Assembly (NCBI RefSeq): GCF_000426245.1
Contig: NZ_AUEZ01000038.1
Coordinates: 1 to 64,000, forward strand
Length of the DNA stretch: 64,000 nucleotides
From: Bradyrhizobium sp. Ai1a-2
Lineage (GTDB): Bacteria; Pseudomonadota; Alphaproteobacteria; Rhizobiales; Xanthobacteraceae
Direction of reading: 5' to 3'
Made by a program: the position numbers and the translations under genes. Position 1 is the first letter of the stretch. Every line of letters begins with the position of its first letter. Below the pieces are notes generated by a model, which saw only the letters and a program-made list of their open reading frames with translations, was not told the DNA's origin and did no database searches. Below are positions 42,627-52,031 of the stretch, one piece after another.

Positions 42627-43880
42627 TCAACCAAAGCGCTCTACGGCAAACGGCTTCGCATCCGCAAACGGCGTCTCGCCGGACATCATCTCCGCAAGCA
42701 GCCGGCCGCTTACGGGCCCGAGCGTCAGCCCGTGGTGCTGATGGCCGAAATCGAACCAAAGCCCGGGGTGGCGCGGCGCCTTGCCGATCACCGGCAGCAT
42801 GTCGGGCAGGCAGGGCCGCGCGCCCTTCCAGGGCTCAGCCTCCACGGGGTCGCCCAGCGGGAACAGGTTGCGCGCCCGCGACACCGCCCGCTCGACCTGG
42901 ACCGGAGAGGCCGGCGCATCGCGATGGGCGAACTCAACGCCGGTGGTCAGACGGATGCCTCGGTTCATCGGCGCCAGACAATAGCCGAGATCGGAATCGA
43001 GCACGGGATGGTTGAGCATGGCGTTGCCGCCCGGCTTCAGGTGCAAGTGATAGCCGCGCTTGACCTGCAGCGGGATCGAATAGCCGAGCGGGCCGAACAC
43101 CTGGTCGGACCACGGGCCCATCGCGACCACGACCTCGCGGGCGGTCACAGTCCCTTCGCTGATTGCCACGCGCCATCGTCCGCCGGACTGTTCGAGCGTG
43201 CGGGCGTCGCCGACAAAGAAGCGGCCGCCCCTGCGGCCGAACAGCGCGGCATAGGCCTTCGCCAGCCCGCCGGGATCGGCGACCGAGCCCGGCGTCGGCG
43301 AATATACCGCGCCGGCGAAGTCGCCCGACAGGTTCGGCTCGCGCGCGGCAATGCCCTGGGCATCGAGGACTTGGTTTGAGACGCCATATTGCTTCGCACG
43401 CTCGGTATCGCGCACGGCCTTGGCGAAGGTCGCCTTGCTGCGATAGAGTTTGAGCCAGCCGGTCTTGCGCAGCAATTCCGGGACGCCGGCTTCTGCAATT
43501 AACGCTTCGTGCTCGATCAGGCTCTGCCGGATCAGCGGCATCTCGGCGAGCGCGCTGTGCAATGCCCTCTCCGGCGAGGAGGCGAAATAATAGCGCGCGA
43601 GCCATGGCAGGAAGATCGGCAGATCGGCGACGCGGTAGCGCACCTGCGGCGCGCGGTTCAACGCATAGCGGAGGAGTTCGCTGAAATCCCGCGGGAACAT
43701 GTAAGGAAAAACCGAGGCACATTCGATGATACCGGTGTTGCCGTAACTCGTCTCCTCACCAGCGGCATCGTGCCGGTCGACAAGGACGACGTCGCGGCCT
43801 CGTTTTTGCAGATGCAAGGCGGCACCGACACCAACCATGCCTGCCCCCAGGACAACGACGTCGGCCCTCAGTTCCGCCAT
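42627..43880 (-). CDS. FAD-dependent D-amino-acid dehydrogenase (DadA-like)
   Basis: DAO-family flavoprotein of 417 residues. The dinucleotide motif VVVLGAGMVGVGAALHLQKRG opens the protein, GEETSYGNTGIIECAS follows, and WFDFGHQHHGLTLGPVSGRL closes the FAD site. This matches DadA and related D-amino-acid dehydrogenases of the inner membrane. It is divergent from a peptide ABC transporter across 195 bases; D-amino acids or D-amino-acid-containing peptides could be the shared theme (inference). Confidence 0.88.
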   Translation of the reverse strand: MAELRADVVVLGAGMVGVGAALHLQKRGRDVVLVDRHDAAGEETSYGNTGIIECASVFPYMFPRDFSELLRYALNRAPQVRYRVADLPIFLPWLARYYFASSPERALHSALAEMPLIRQSLIEHEALIAEAGVPELLRKTGWLKLYRSKATFAKAVRDTERAKQYGVSNQVLDAQGIAAREPNLSGDFAGAVYSPTPGSVADPGGLAKAYAALFGRRGGRFFVGDARTLEQSGGRWRVAISEGTVTAREVVVAMGPWSDQVFGPLGYSIPLQVKRGYHLHLKPGGNAMLNHPVLDSDLGYCLAPMNRGIRLTTGVEFAHRDAPASPVQVERAVSRARNLFPLGDPVEAEPWKGARPCLPDMLPVIGKAPRHPGLWFDFGHQHHGLTLGPVSGRLLAEMMSGETPFADAKPFAVERFG

Positions 43881-44075
43881 CAGTACTCCGAAAGTTTGAT
43901 ATCGCGCGTGAGTCCGCCGATGAGGGTCAAGCTAATCATTGCGGCACCGCTGCGCAAACTGATCTCACCTTCTACGGGAAATCGCGCTTGCGCACCCGGT
44001 AAACTTTGGCAACATTGGCATGCAGTATCCTACCAACAGCGCGCATCGCGGGACCAAGACGGGGAACAGGTTCAA

Positions 44076-45668
44076 ATGTCGGTACGTCATCATCTGCTTG
44101 CGGCAATAAGTCTTGCCATCGTCGCGACGACGACACCTGTTTCGGCCCAGACGCTGCGCTACGCCAATCAGGGCGATCTCAAATCGCTGGATCCGCATAC
44201 GCTGAACGAGACGACCACCCATGCTCATCTCGGGCAGGTCTATGAAGGCCTCACTGCGCGCGACAAGGATCTGAAGATCATCCCGGCGCTCGCCGAAAGC
44301 TGGGAGACGCCGGAGCCAACCCGCTGGCGCTTCCATCTGCGCAAGGACGTCAAATTCCACAACGGCGATCCCTTCACGGCCGACGATGTGGTGTTCTCGG
44401 CCGACCGCGTCCGCGCCAAGGGCTCCAATCTGCAGACCCGCATTCCCGCCGACGCCAAGGTCGTCAAGGTCGACGACTACACCGTCGACTTCATCCTGAC
44501 CTCGCCCAATCCCATCCTGAATTCGCAATGGGATACCTGGTACATCACGGACAAGAAGTGGGCCGAGGCGAACAACGCCACGCAGCCCACGCCGGCATCA
44601 GCCACCACACCGAGCTTTGCCTCGCTCAACGCCAACGGCACGGGGCCTTTCATGGTCGAGAGCCATCAGCCCGGCGTGAAGACGGTGTTCAAGGTCAATC
44701 CGAACTGGTGGCGCAAGCCCGAACACAATTTGAAGGAAATTGTCTTCACCCCGATCAGTTCGGATGCGACCCGCGTCGCCGCGCTGCTCTCGGGCGAGGT
44801 TGACATCATCGAGCCGGTTCCGATCCAGGACATCTCGCGCGTCGATTCCAGCCCGAACGCGCAGGTTCTGAAGGGACCGGAGATCCGCACCATCTTCCTC
44901 GGCATGGACCAGGCCCGAGATGAGCTGCTCTACTCCAACATCAAGGGCAAGAACCCGTTCAAGGACATCCGTGTCCGCGAAGCCTTCTACAAGGCGATCG
45001 ACATCGAACTGATCAAGAACCGCGTGATGCGCGGGTTGTCGACGCCGTCGGCGCTGATGGTCGCGCCGCAATTGTTCGCGCTGTCGAAGGATTTCACCCG
45101 TCCGAAATTCGATCCCGACGGCGCCAAGAAACTCCTGATCGAAGCCGGCTATCCCGACGGCTTCGAAGTCACGATGGATTGCCCGAACGATCGCTATGTG
45201 AACGACGCGGCGATCTGCCAGGCCGTGGTTGGCATGCTCGCCCGTATCGGCGTGAAGGTGAATCTGCTTGCACAGCCGAAGGCGCAGTATTTTGCGAAGG
45301 TGCTGAAGCCCGGCGGCTACCAGACCTCGTTCTACATGCTGGGCTGGACGCCCGGCACGCTCGACTCGCACAACGTGATGTATGACATCATGGGCTGCCG
45401 CGACGATCCGAAATCGCCGCGCGGCGAGACCAATCTCGGCGGCTACTGCAACAAGGAATTCGACGCCATCACCGACAAGGTGCTGCAGGAGACCGACACC
45501 GCCAAGCGCGACCAGTTGATCAAGGCAGGCTTCGAGATCGCGATGAAGGACTGGGCCTATATCCCGCTGCATCAGCAGGCGCTGGCCTGGGGCGTCTCGA
45601 AGAAATTGAAAGTGGTGCAGCGCCCGGATAACCAGGTCCTGCCCTACTGGATGGTCAAATCGGAATAA
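44076..45668 (+). CDS. ABC transporter substrate-binding protein, peptide/nickel family (SBP_bac_5)
   Basis: Periplasmic receptor of 530 residues with a Sec signal (HLLAAISLAIVATTTPVSAQ, cleavage after SAQ). TLRYANQGDLKSLDPHTLNE and WRFHLRKDVKFHNGDPFTADD are the diagnostic family segments. It is the first gene of a five-gene dipeptide-type importer. The frame is open far upstream but ATG 44076 directly precedes the signal peptide. Ligand unknown. A hairpin follows the stop. Confidence 0.93.
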   Translation: MSVRHHLLAAISLAIVATTTPVSAQTLRYANQGDLKSLDPHTLNETTTHAHLGQVYEGLTARDKDLKIIPALAESWETPEPTRWRFHLRKDVKFHNGDPFTADDVVFSADRVRAKGSNLQTRIPADAKVVKVDDYTVDFILTSPNPILNSQWDTWYITDKKWAEANNATQPTPASATTPSFASLNANGTGPFMVESHQPGVKTVFKVNPNWWRKPEHNLKEIVFTPISSDATRVAALLSGEVDIIEPVPIQDISRVDSSPNAQVLKGPEIRTIFLGMDQARDELLYSNIKGKNPFKDIRVREAFYKAIDIELIKNRVMRGLSTPSALMVAPQLFALSKDFTRPKFDPDGAKKLLIEAGYPDGFEVTMDCPNDRYVNDAAICQAVVGMLARIGVKVNLLAQPKAQYFAKVLKPGGYQTSFYMLGWTPGTLDSHNVMYDIMGCRDDPKSPRGETNLGGYCNKEFDAITDKVLQETDTAKRDQLIKAGFEIAMKDWAYIPLHQQALAWGVSKKLKVVQRPDNQVLPYWMVKSE

Positions 45669-45683
45669 AGCTTCGCCGTTCTA

Positions 45684-45721
45684 AGGTCCCGGCAGCGCCG
45701 CGCTTCCGGGACCTCTGTTTT
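45684..45721 (+). terminator. hairpin after the binding-protein gene (partial terminator)
   Basis: AGGTCCCGG (45684-45692) and CCGGGACCT (45706-45714) form a stem followed by CTGTTTT. It lies between the binding-protein and permease genes, where such stems usually lower distal expression. Confidence 0.7.
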
Positions 45722-45757
45722 AGCAGCGGCGGCACCGCAACCGGGTGAAAGGAACAG

Positions 45758-46738
45758 ATGCTCGCTTTCACGCTTCGCCGCGCCATTCAAGCCATCGGGG
45801 TGATGATCGCCGTCGGGATCATCGCCTTCGCGATGTTCCGTTTCGCCGGCGACCCCGTCAGCCAGATCGTCTCGATCGACACGCCCGCGGCCGAGCGCGA
45901 GGCGGTGCGCAAATCGCTCGGGCTCGATGATCCCGTGTTGATCCAGTTCGCGCGCTATTTCGCCAACGCCGCGCAGTTCAAGTTCGGCGTCTCCTATCAG
46001 TTCCGGCAGCCGGTCTCGACGCTGCTCGCCGAACGGCTGCCGGCGACGCTGGAGCTTGCGATCTGCGCCACGATATTCGCGATGGTGTTCGGCATTCTGA
46101 TGGGCGTCTATGCCGCGCTCAGGCGCGATTCCTTCCTCGCCAAACTATGCCAGGCGGTATCGCTGATCGGCATCTCGCTGCCGACCTTCCTGATCGGCAT
46201 CCTCTTGATCTACCTGTTCGCGGTCACCTTGGGCTGGCTGCCTTCATTCGGCCGCGGCGAAGTGGTGCGGATCGGCTGGTGGACGACCGGCCTGCTCACG
46301 GTATCCGGGCTGAAGGCGCTGATCATGCCCTCGATCACGCTCGGCCTGTTCCAGATGACGCTGATCATGCGGCTGGTGCGCGCGGAGATGCTGGAAGTGC
46401 TGCGCACCGACTATATCCGCTTCGCCCGCGCCCGCGGGCTCACCACACGCGCAATTCATTTCGGCCACGCGCTGAAGAACACGCTGGTTCCCGTCATCAC
46501 CGTGGCCGGCCTGCAGTTTGGCTCGGTTATTGCATTCTCGATCATCACCGAATCCGTGTTCCAGTGGCCGGGCATGGGATTGATGTTCGTGCAGGCGGTG
46601 CAAAACGTCGATATCCCGATCATGGCGGCGTATCTTCTGATGGTCTCGCTGATCTTCGTCACGATCAATCTCGTGGTCGATATCCTCTACACCATCGTCG
46701 ACCCGCGCCTGCGCGCCACCATCAGCCGTCCGGCCTAG
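45758..46738 (+). CDS. ABC transporter permease, DppB type
   Basis: Inner-membrane subunit of 326 residues. LRRAIQAIGVMIAVGIIAFAMFRFAGDP is the usual DppB start, and the EAA-type loop is RTDYIRFARARGLTTRAIHFGHALKNTLVP. VFQWPGMGLMFVQAV and DPRLR near the end are typical. It forms the channel with the next gene product. Its stop codon shares a base with a palindromic repeat. Confidence 0.93.
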   Translation: MLAFTLRRAIQAIGVMIAVGIIAFAMFRFAGDPVSQIVSIDTPAAEREAVRKSLGLDDPVLIQFARYFANAAQFKFGVSYQFRQPVSTLLAERLPATLELAICATIFAMVFGILMGVYAALRRDSFLAKLCQAVSLIGISLPTFLIGILLIYLFAVTLGWLPSFGRGEVVRIGWWTTGLLTVSGLKALIMPSITLGLFQMTLIMRLVRAEMLEVLRTDYIRFARARGLTTRAIHFGHALKNTLVPVITVAGLQFGSVIAFSIITESVFQWPGMGLMFVQAVQNVDIPIMAAYLLMVSLIFVTINLVVDILYTIVDPRLRATISRPA

Positions 46739-46786
46739 AGCATGATCCGGAAAAGTGGAAACCGGTTTGCCGAAAAGATCATGCTC
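46738..46786. repeat. palindromic repeat family F, copy 2
   Basis: Perfect ten-base arms GAGCATGATC and GATCATGCTC enclose CGGAAAAGTGGAAACCGG. It lies between the two permease genes inside the transporter operon. Confidence 0.88.
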
Positions 46787-46804
46787 AAATAAAGAAGCCA
46801 CAGC

Positions 46805-47764
46805 ATGTCCGACGCAGTCGTCCAACAGCAAACTGAAACCGCGCATGCCGGCGCTGGCTGGATTCGGCGCGCGATCGACAGCGACCTGTTCTATTCCTTC
46901 CGCCGCTCGAAGCTGACCATGCTGGCGGCCGCGGTCACCGTGCTGTTTTTCCTGCTCGCGATCTTTGCGTCCGCGCTCGCGGTGCAGAATCCATTCGATC
47001 CGGCGCAGCTCCAATTGATGAACTCACGCATCTCGCCGCTCTGGACCGCCGACGGCCAGAGCCCGTTCCTGCTCGGCACGGACGAACAGGGCCGCGACGT
47101 CTTCTCCGCCATTCTCTATGGCTTGAGGATTTCGCTCATCGTCGGCGTGCTCGGCATGCTCCTCGCCGGTGCGATCGGCATCGCGCTCGGATTGATCGCA
47201 GGCTATGTCGGCGGCGCCGTCGACGCCGTGATCATGAGGATCGCCGACGTCCAGATCACCTTCCCCGCCATCCTGATCGCGCTGATCGTCAACGGCGTCG
47301 CCAAATCGCTGTTCGGCAACCGGCTCGATGCCGTCAGCATGCTTGCCGTGCTCGTGGTCGCGATTGGCCTGAGTTCATGGGTGCAATATGCCCGCACGGT
47401 GCGCGGCTCGGTCATGGTCGAGAAGAACAAGGACTATGTCGCCGCCGCGCAACTGATCGGCCTGCCCGCGCCCAAGATCATGCTGCGCCATGTGCTGCCC
47501 AATGCGATGGGCCCGATCCTCGTCATCGCCACCATCAACCTGGCGCTCGCGATCATCACCGAGGCGACGCTGTCGTTCCTGGGGTCCGGCATGCCCGACA
47601 CCATGCCCTCGCTCGGCACGCTGATCCGCATCGGCAACAATTATCTCTTCGCCGGCGAATGGTGGATCGTCGCCTTTCCCGGCATTGCGTTGGCTGGCCT
47701 CATCCTCTCGATCAACCTGCTCGGCGACTGGCTGCGCGACGCGCTCAATCCGAAACTCCGATGA
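46805..47764 (+). CDS. ABC transporter permease, DppC type
   Basis: Inner-membrane subunit of 319 residues with an N-terminal cytoplasmic tail, then SPFLLGTDEQGRDVFSAILYG, the DppC hallmark. The EAA loop is NKDYVAAAQLIGLPAPKIMLRHVLPNAMGP. ATG 46805. Its stop overlaps the next ATPase gene by four bases. Confidence 0.93.
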   Translation: MSDAVVQQQTETAHAGAGWIRRAIDSDLFYSFRRSKLTMLAAAVTVLFFLLAIFASALAVQNPFDPAQLQLMNSRISPLWTADGQSPFLLGTDEQGRDVFSAILYGLRISLIVGVLGMLLAGAIGIALGLIAGYVGGAVDAVIMRIADVQITFPAILIALIVNGVAKSLFGNRLDAVSMLAVLVVAIGLSSWVQYARTVRGSVMVEKNKDYVAAAQLIGLPAPKIMLRHVLPNAMGPILVIATINLALAIITEATLSFLGSGMPDTMPSLGTLIRIGNNYLFAGEWWIVAFPGIALAGLILSINLLGDWLRDALNPKLR

Positions 47765-48747
47765 CCGTGCCCGTCCTCTCCGTGCGTGACCTGAAGGTGG
47801 AGTTCGCCACCCGCCGCGCAACGTTGCGTGCCATCGACGGCGTGTCCTTCGACATCGCCAAGGGCGAGGTCCTCGGCGTCGTCGGCGAATCCGGCGCCGG
47901 CAAGTCGGTCACGGGCCTTGCCGTCATTGGCCTGATCGATCCGCCCGGCCGCATCTCCGGCGGCGAGATACATCTTTCGGGCATGCGCATCGATCACTTG
48001 CCGCCGGAGGAACTCCGGCGCGTGCGAGGCAAACGCATCGGCATGATCTTCCAGGATCCGCTGACAAGCCTCAACCCGCTCTATCGGATCGGCGACCAGA
48101 TCGTCGAGACCATCCGCACCCACACCAACCTCTCCGAAAGCGCCGCGCGCAAGCGCGCCATCGATCTGCTCGCCGAGGTCGGCATCCCCGCGCCGGATAA
48201 GCGCGTCGACGGTTATCCGCATGAATTCTCCGGCGGCATGCGCCAGCGTGTCGTGATCGCGCTCGCGATCTGCGCTGAGCCGGAGCTGATCATCGCCGAC
48301 GAGCCGACGACCGCACTCGACGTTTCCGTGCAGGCGCAAATCATCACGTTGATCAAGCGGCTGGGCCGCGATCACGGCACGGCTGTGATGCTGGTGACCC
48401 ACGACATGGGCGTGATCGCCGAAACCTGCGACCGCGTCGCAGTGATGTATTCCGGCCGCATCGCCGAGATCGGCCCGGTGCAGGATGTCGTCCGCAATCC
48501 GCTGCATCCCTACGCCAAGGGACTGATGGGCGCGATCCCGACGCTTGCCGGCGAGGACAAGCGATTGGTGCAGATCCCCGGCTCGATGCCGCGATTGTCG
48601 GCGATCCCACCCGGCTGCCCGTTCAACCCGCGCTGCGCCTTCGCTTTCGACCGCTGCCGGATCGAGCGTCCCGAACCGACCCGCCAGGGCGCGCAGGCTG
48701 TCGCCTGCCATCTCTACGACCACGCCGCCAAGGAGAGCGCGGCATGA
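47761..48747 (+). CDS. peptide ABC transporter ATPase, DppD type
   Basis: ATPase of 328 residues with Walker A GESGAGKSV, signature FSGGMRQRVVIA, Walker B LIIADEPTTALD and the C-terminal oligopeptide-transporter extension IPPGCPFNPRCAFAFDRC with clustered cysteines. The start ATG 47761 overlaps the permease stop; the larger upstream frame is antisense-like. It energises uptake with the following ATPase. Confidence 0.93.
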   Translation: MTVPVLSVRDLKVEFATRRATLRAIDGVSFDIAKGEVLGVVGESGAGKSVTGLAVIGLIDPPGRISGGEIHLSGMRIDHLPPEELRRVRGKRIGMIFQDPLTSLNPLYRIGDQIVETIRTHTNLSESAARKRAIDLLAEVGIPAPDKRVDGYPHEFSGGMRQRVVIALAICAEPELIIADEPTTALDVSVQAQIITLIKRLGRDHGTAVMLVTHDMGVIAETCDRVAVMYSGRIAEIGPVQDVVRNPLHPYAKGLMGAIPTLAGEDKRLVQIPGSMPRLSAIPPGCPFNPRCAFAFDRCRIERPEPTRQGAQAVACHLYDHAAKESAA

Positions 48748-49739
48748 CATCGCTGATCGAGGTCAAAAATCTCCGCCGTGTGTTCAACGTGTCAAAGCCG
48801 TGGCTCAACCGCGTGCTCGAAGGCGGCCATCTCGAATTCCTGAAAGCGGTCGACGGTGTCACCTTCGATATCCGCAAAGGCGAGACCTTCGCACTGGTCG
48901 GCGAATCCGGCTCGGGCAAGACCACGGTGGCGCGCATGGTGGTCGGCCTATTGCCGCCGAGCTCGGGCGAGGTCGTGATCGACGGCGTCTCGATGACCGA
49001 TCCGAGGCAGGCGCAGGCGCGCCAGCGCTTGCGCCGCCGTATCCAGATGATCTTCCAGGATCCCTATGCGAGCCTCAATCCGCGCTTCCGGGTGGATGCC
49101 ATCGTCTCCGAGCCGATCCGCGCCTTCGAGCTGATCCAGGGCGAGCGCGACATCCGCGCGCGCGTCGGCGAATTGCTCTCCCTGGTCGGGCTGCATGCCG
49201 ATGACGGCCTGAAATATCCGCATGAATTCTCCGGCGGCCAGCGCCAACGCATCGCGATCGCCCGCGCGCTCGCCTCGGAGGCCGAGTTCATCGTCTGCGA
49301 CGAGCCGACCTCGGCGCTGGACGTTTCCGTGCAGGCGCAGATCCTCAATTTGATGCGCGACCTGCAGGACAAGTTCGGCCTCACCTACCTCTTCATCAGC
49401 CACAACCTGGCCGTGGTGCGCCACATGGCGAGCCGGATCGGCGTGATGTATCTCGGCCGCATCGTCGAGGTCGCGGAGGGCCGCGCGCTGTTCAATAATC
49501 CGCGCATGCCTTACACCAAGATGCTGCTCGGCGCGGTTCCAGATCTCGCAATGAGCGGCCGCCAGCGCATTCCCGTGAAAGGCGAAATCCCGAATCCGAT
49601 CAACCCGCCGCCGGGATGCGCCTTCAATCCGCGCTGTCCGCTGGCGTTCGATCTGTGCCGCCAAAAGGCGCCGGAATTGATCGACGGCGTCGCCTGCCAT
49701 GCCGTGAATGTGCCCACGGAGGCTGCCGTACCAATATGA
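48744..49739 (+). CDS. peptide ABC transporter ATPase, DppF type
   Basis: ATPase of 331 residues with Walker A GESGSGKTT, Q-loop FQDPYASLNPR, signature FSGGQRQRIAIARAL, Walker B FIVCDEPTSALD, and the C-terminal PPPGCAFNPRCPLAFDLC. ATG 48744 overlaps the DppD-type stop (ATGA). It is the last transporter gene and is followed by a long repeat region. Confidence 0.93.
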   Translation: MTSLIEVKNLRRVFNVSKPWLNRVLEGGHLEFLKAVDGVTFDIRKGETFALVGESGSGKTTVARMVVGLLPPSSGEVVIDGVSMTDPRQAQARQRLRRRIQMIFQDPYASLNPRFRVDAIVSEPIRAFELIQGERDIRARVGELLSLVGLHADDGLKYPHEFSGGQRQRIAIARALASEAEFIVCDEPTSALDVSVQAQILNLMRDLQDKFGLTYLFISHNLAVVRHMASRIGVMYLGRIVEVAEGRALFNNPRMPYTKMLLGAVPDLAMSGRQRIPVKGEIPNPINPPPGCAFNPRCPLAFDLCRQKAPELIDGVACHAVNVPTEAAVPI

Positions 49740-49762
49740 TGTACCTGCATCGGCCACGAATT

Positions 49763-49973
49763 CTTCACCTCTCTCGCGCTTGCGGGGGAGGGAGAACTTG
49801 CACCTTGCGTTCGGCAACTTCGCCGCGGAGCGGCCTTTAGAGTCACCTCTCCCGCTTGCGGGAGAGGTCGGATCGCATCGCCAGATGCGATCCGGGTGAG
49901 GGCTCTCTCTCCTTGGGGAGTCCCAATGCGGAGCCACCCTCACCCCAGCCCTCTCCCGCAAGCGGGAGAGGGA
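49763..49973. repeat. long composite of palindromic repeat family E, copy 3
   Basis: The 360-base gap between the transporter and the transpeptidase gene holds three related arms: TTCACCTCTCTCGCGCTTGC, CACCTCTCCCGCTTGCGGGA and CCCTCTCCCGCAAGCGGGAG, plus GGATCGCATC/GATGCGATCC. The last is a self-complementary hairpin. No gene is seen in this gap. Confidence 0.8.
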
Positions 49974-50099
49974 GCCCAGCTCGCGCGCGGATGCAATTCG
50001 GACTGATCCTATCGGGGTTGAGCCATGCCGGCCGCGCCGTTGGCAGCGCGCCGCGCCTGTGATCAAGTGCGGCCGCACAAGAACAACCGGTGGCCAGCC

Positions 50100-51905
50100 A
50101 TGAGCAACATCAATCCCGATCCGTTCACGACACGTCCCGAGATCGAGGGCACATTCGGCGTCGTCACCTCGACGCACTGGATCGCGACCGCGGTCGGCAT
50201 GGCCACGCTGGAGAAAGGCGGCAACGCCTTCGACGCCGGGGTTGCGACCGCCTTCACGCTGCAGGTGGTCGAGCCGCATCTGAACGGCCCCGGCGGCGAC
50301 GTGCCCGTCATCGTGCATGACGTGAAGCGCGGCAAGACCGAGGTGATCTGCGGCCAGGGCCCCGCGCCGGCCAAGGCGACGATCGCGCACTATCGCAGCG
50401 AGGGGCTGGAGATGGTCCCCGGCACCGGCCTGCTCGCCGCCTGCGTGCCCGGCACGTTCGAGTCCTGGATGCTGCTGCTGCGCGACTACGGCACGCTGCG
50501 CCTGCGCGACGTGCTGGAGCCCGCGATCGCCTATGCCAGCGAAGGCTTTCCGCTGGTTGAACGCGCGGCCGCGACGATCAAGATCGTCGAGCAATTGTTC
50601 CGCAAGCACTGGCCGACCTCGGCCGAGGTCTATCTGCCCAACAACGAAGTGCCGAAGCCCGGCACGATCTTCACCAACAAGCGCCTCGCCGAGACCTACG
50701 CCCGCATCCTGAAGGAAGCGGAAAGCGCAGGCAGCGACCGCGTCGCGCAGATCGAGCGCGCGCGCCAGGCGTGGTCGAAGGGTTTCGTCGCCGAAGCGAT
50801 CGATAAATTCTGCCGGACCCAGGAGGTGATGGACGTCTCCGGCTCGCCGCATCGCGGCGTGCTCTCGGCCGACGACATGGCGCGCTGGCAGCCGACGATC
50901 GAGGCGCCGCTGACCTACGATTACGGCCGCTATACCGTGTGCAAGGCCGGCGTCTGGAGCCAGGGCCCGGTGATGCTGCAGCAGCTTGCCCTGTTGAAGG
51001 GCTTCGACCTCGACGGCCTCGATCCCACCAGCGCCGATTTCATCCATCTGCAGATCGAATGCGCCAAGCTCGCTTATGCCGACCGCGAGACATTCTACGG
51101 CGACCCCAATTTCACCGATATCCCGATCGAGACGCTGCTGTCGGACGCCTACAACGACGAGCGCCGCAAGCTGATCTCAAAGGACAAGGCCTCGCTCGAC
51201 TTCCTCCCCGGCTCGGTCGAAGGCTTTGGCGGGGTGGTGAAGCTAAGGCGCGCCGAGGGCCACCGCGAGGCGGTCGGCGCGATGGGCGCGGGCGAGCCAA
51301 CGGTCGGCCGCTTCGGCGAGGTGCGCGGCGACACCGTGCATTTCGACATCATCGACAAGGCCGGCAACATGATCTCGGCGACGCCCTCCGGCGGCTGGCT
51401 GCAATCCTCACCGGTCATCCCCGAGCTCGGCTTCTGCCTCGGCAGCCGCGCCCAGATGTTCTGGCTGGAAGAGAATCATCCCGCCGCGCTGGCACCAGGC
51501 AAGCGCCCGCGCACGACGCTGTCTCCTACCATGGCGCTGCGCGACGGCGAGCCATATCTGGCCTGGGGCTCGCCGGGCGGCGACCAGCAGGACCAATGGA
51601 TCACGCAGTTCTTCCTGCGCCACGTCCATGCCAAGCTGAACCTGCAGGAGGCCATCGACGCGCCGGCCTGGCATTCCGAGCATTTCCCGATCTCGTTCTG
51701 GCCGCGCACCGCGCGTCCGGGCGTGCTCGTCGTCGAAGGTCGCGTGCCCAAGGCAAGCATCGACGAGTTGCAGCGTCGCGGCCATATCGTCGAGGTCGGC
51801 CCCGACTGGTCGGAGGGACGGCTGACGGCGGCCTCTCGCGTGGGGCGCAAGCGCCGCGCCGCCGCCAATCCGCGGGGCATGCAGGGCTACGCCGCGGGAA
51901 GGTAG
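50100..51905 (+). CDS. gamma-glutamyltranspeptidase family protein
   Basis: Ntn-hydrolase-type protein of 601 residues. THWIATAVGMATLEKGGNAF, DAGVATAFTLQVVEPHLNGP and the ASEGFPL region match the large subunit. Thr412 in RGDTVHFDIIDKAGNMIS is at the autocleavage/nucleophile site, and PGKRPRTTLSPTMAL, then WGSPGGDQQDQ, follow in the small subunit. The usual Thr-Thr-His wording is Asp-Thr-Val-His, so substrate use may differ from classical GGT; oxamate-amidohydrolase-like members exist. No signal peptide is evident, suggesting a cytoplasmic enzyme. It lies downstream of the peptide importer. Confidence 0.88.
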   Translation: MSNINPDPFTTRPEIEGTFGVVTSTHWIATAVGMATLEKGGNAFDAGVATAFTLQVVEPHLNGPGGDVPVIVHDVKRGKTEVICGQGPAPAKATIAHYRSEGLEMVPGTGLLAACVPGTFESWMLLLRDYGTLRLRDVLEPAIAYASEGFPLVERAAATIKIVEQLFRKHWPTSAEVYLPNNEVPKPGTIFTNKRLAETYARILKEAESAGSDRVAQIERARQAWSKGFVAEAIDKFCRTQEVMDVSGSPHRGVLSADDMARWQPTIEAPLTYDYGRYTVCKAGVWSQGPVMLQQLALLKGFDLDGLDPTSADFIHLQIECAKLAYADRETFYGDPNFTDIPIETLLSDAYNDERRKLISKDKASLDFLPGSVEGFGGVVKLRRAEGHREAVGAMGAGEPTVGRFGEVRGDTVHFDIIDKAGNMISATPSGGWLQSSPVIPELGFCLGSRAQMFWLEENHPAALAPGKRPRTTLSPTMALRDGEPYLAWGSPGGDQQDQWITQFFLRHVHAKLNLQEAIDAPAWHSEHFPISFWPRTARPGVLVVEGRVPKASIDELQRRGHIVEVGPDWSEGRLTAASRVGRKRRAAANPRGMQGYAAGR

Positions 51906-51929
51906 CGGGTCGCCAATAGCTCACCTTGC

Positions 51930-52015
51930 GTCATTGCGAGGAGCGAAGCGACGAAGCAATCGATTCTCTCTTCACGCGCGGAGAGATGGATTGCTTCGCT
52001 CCGCTCGCAATGACG
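51930..52015. repeat. palindromic repeat family A, copy 6
   Basis: Arms GTCATTGCGAGGAGCGAAGC and GCTTCGCTCCGCTCGCAATGAC (split by one mismatch region) lie between the convergent transpeptidase and CnbZ-like genes. Confidence 0.88.
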
Positions 52016-52031
52016 AGGAGAGAGATGCGCC

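Noticed and set aside
43509..44075. 189-residue extension of the peptide-binding protein
   Set aside because: It would overlap the divergent DadA-like gene and bury the signal peptide that follows ATG 44076.
48948..51047. 699-codon open frame on the minus strand across the DppF-type ATPase and transpeptidase genes
   Set aside because: Antisense to two genes with intact family motifs and running through a repeat; no recognisable domain.
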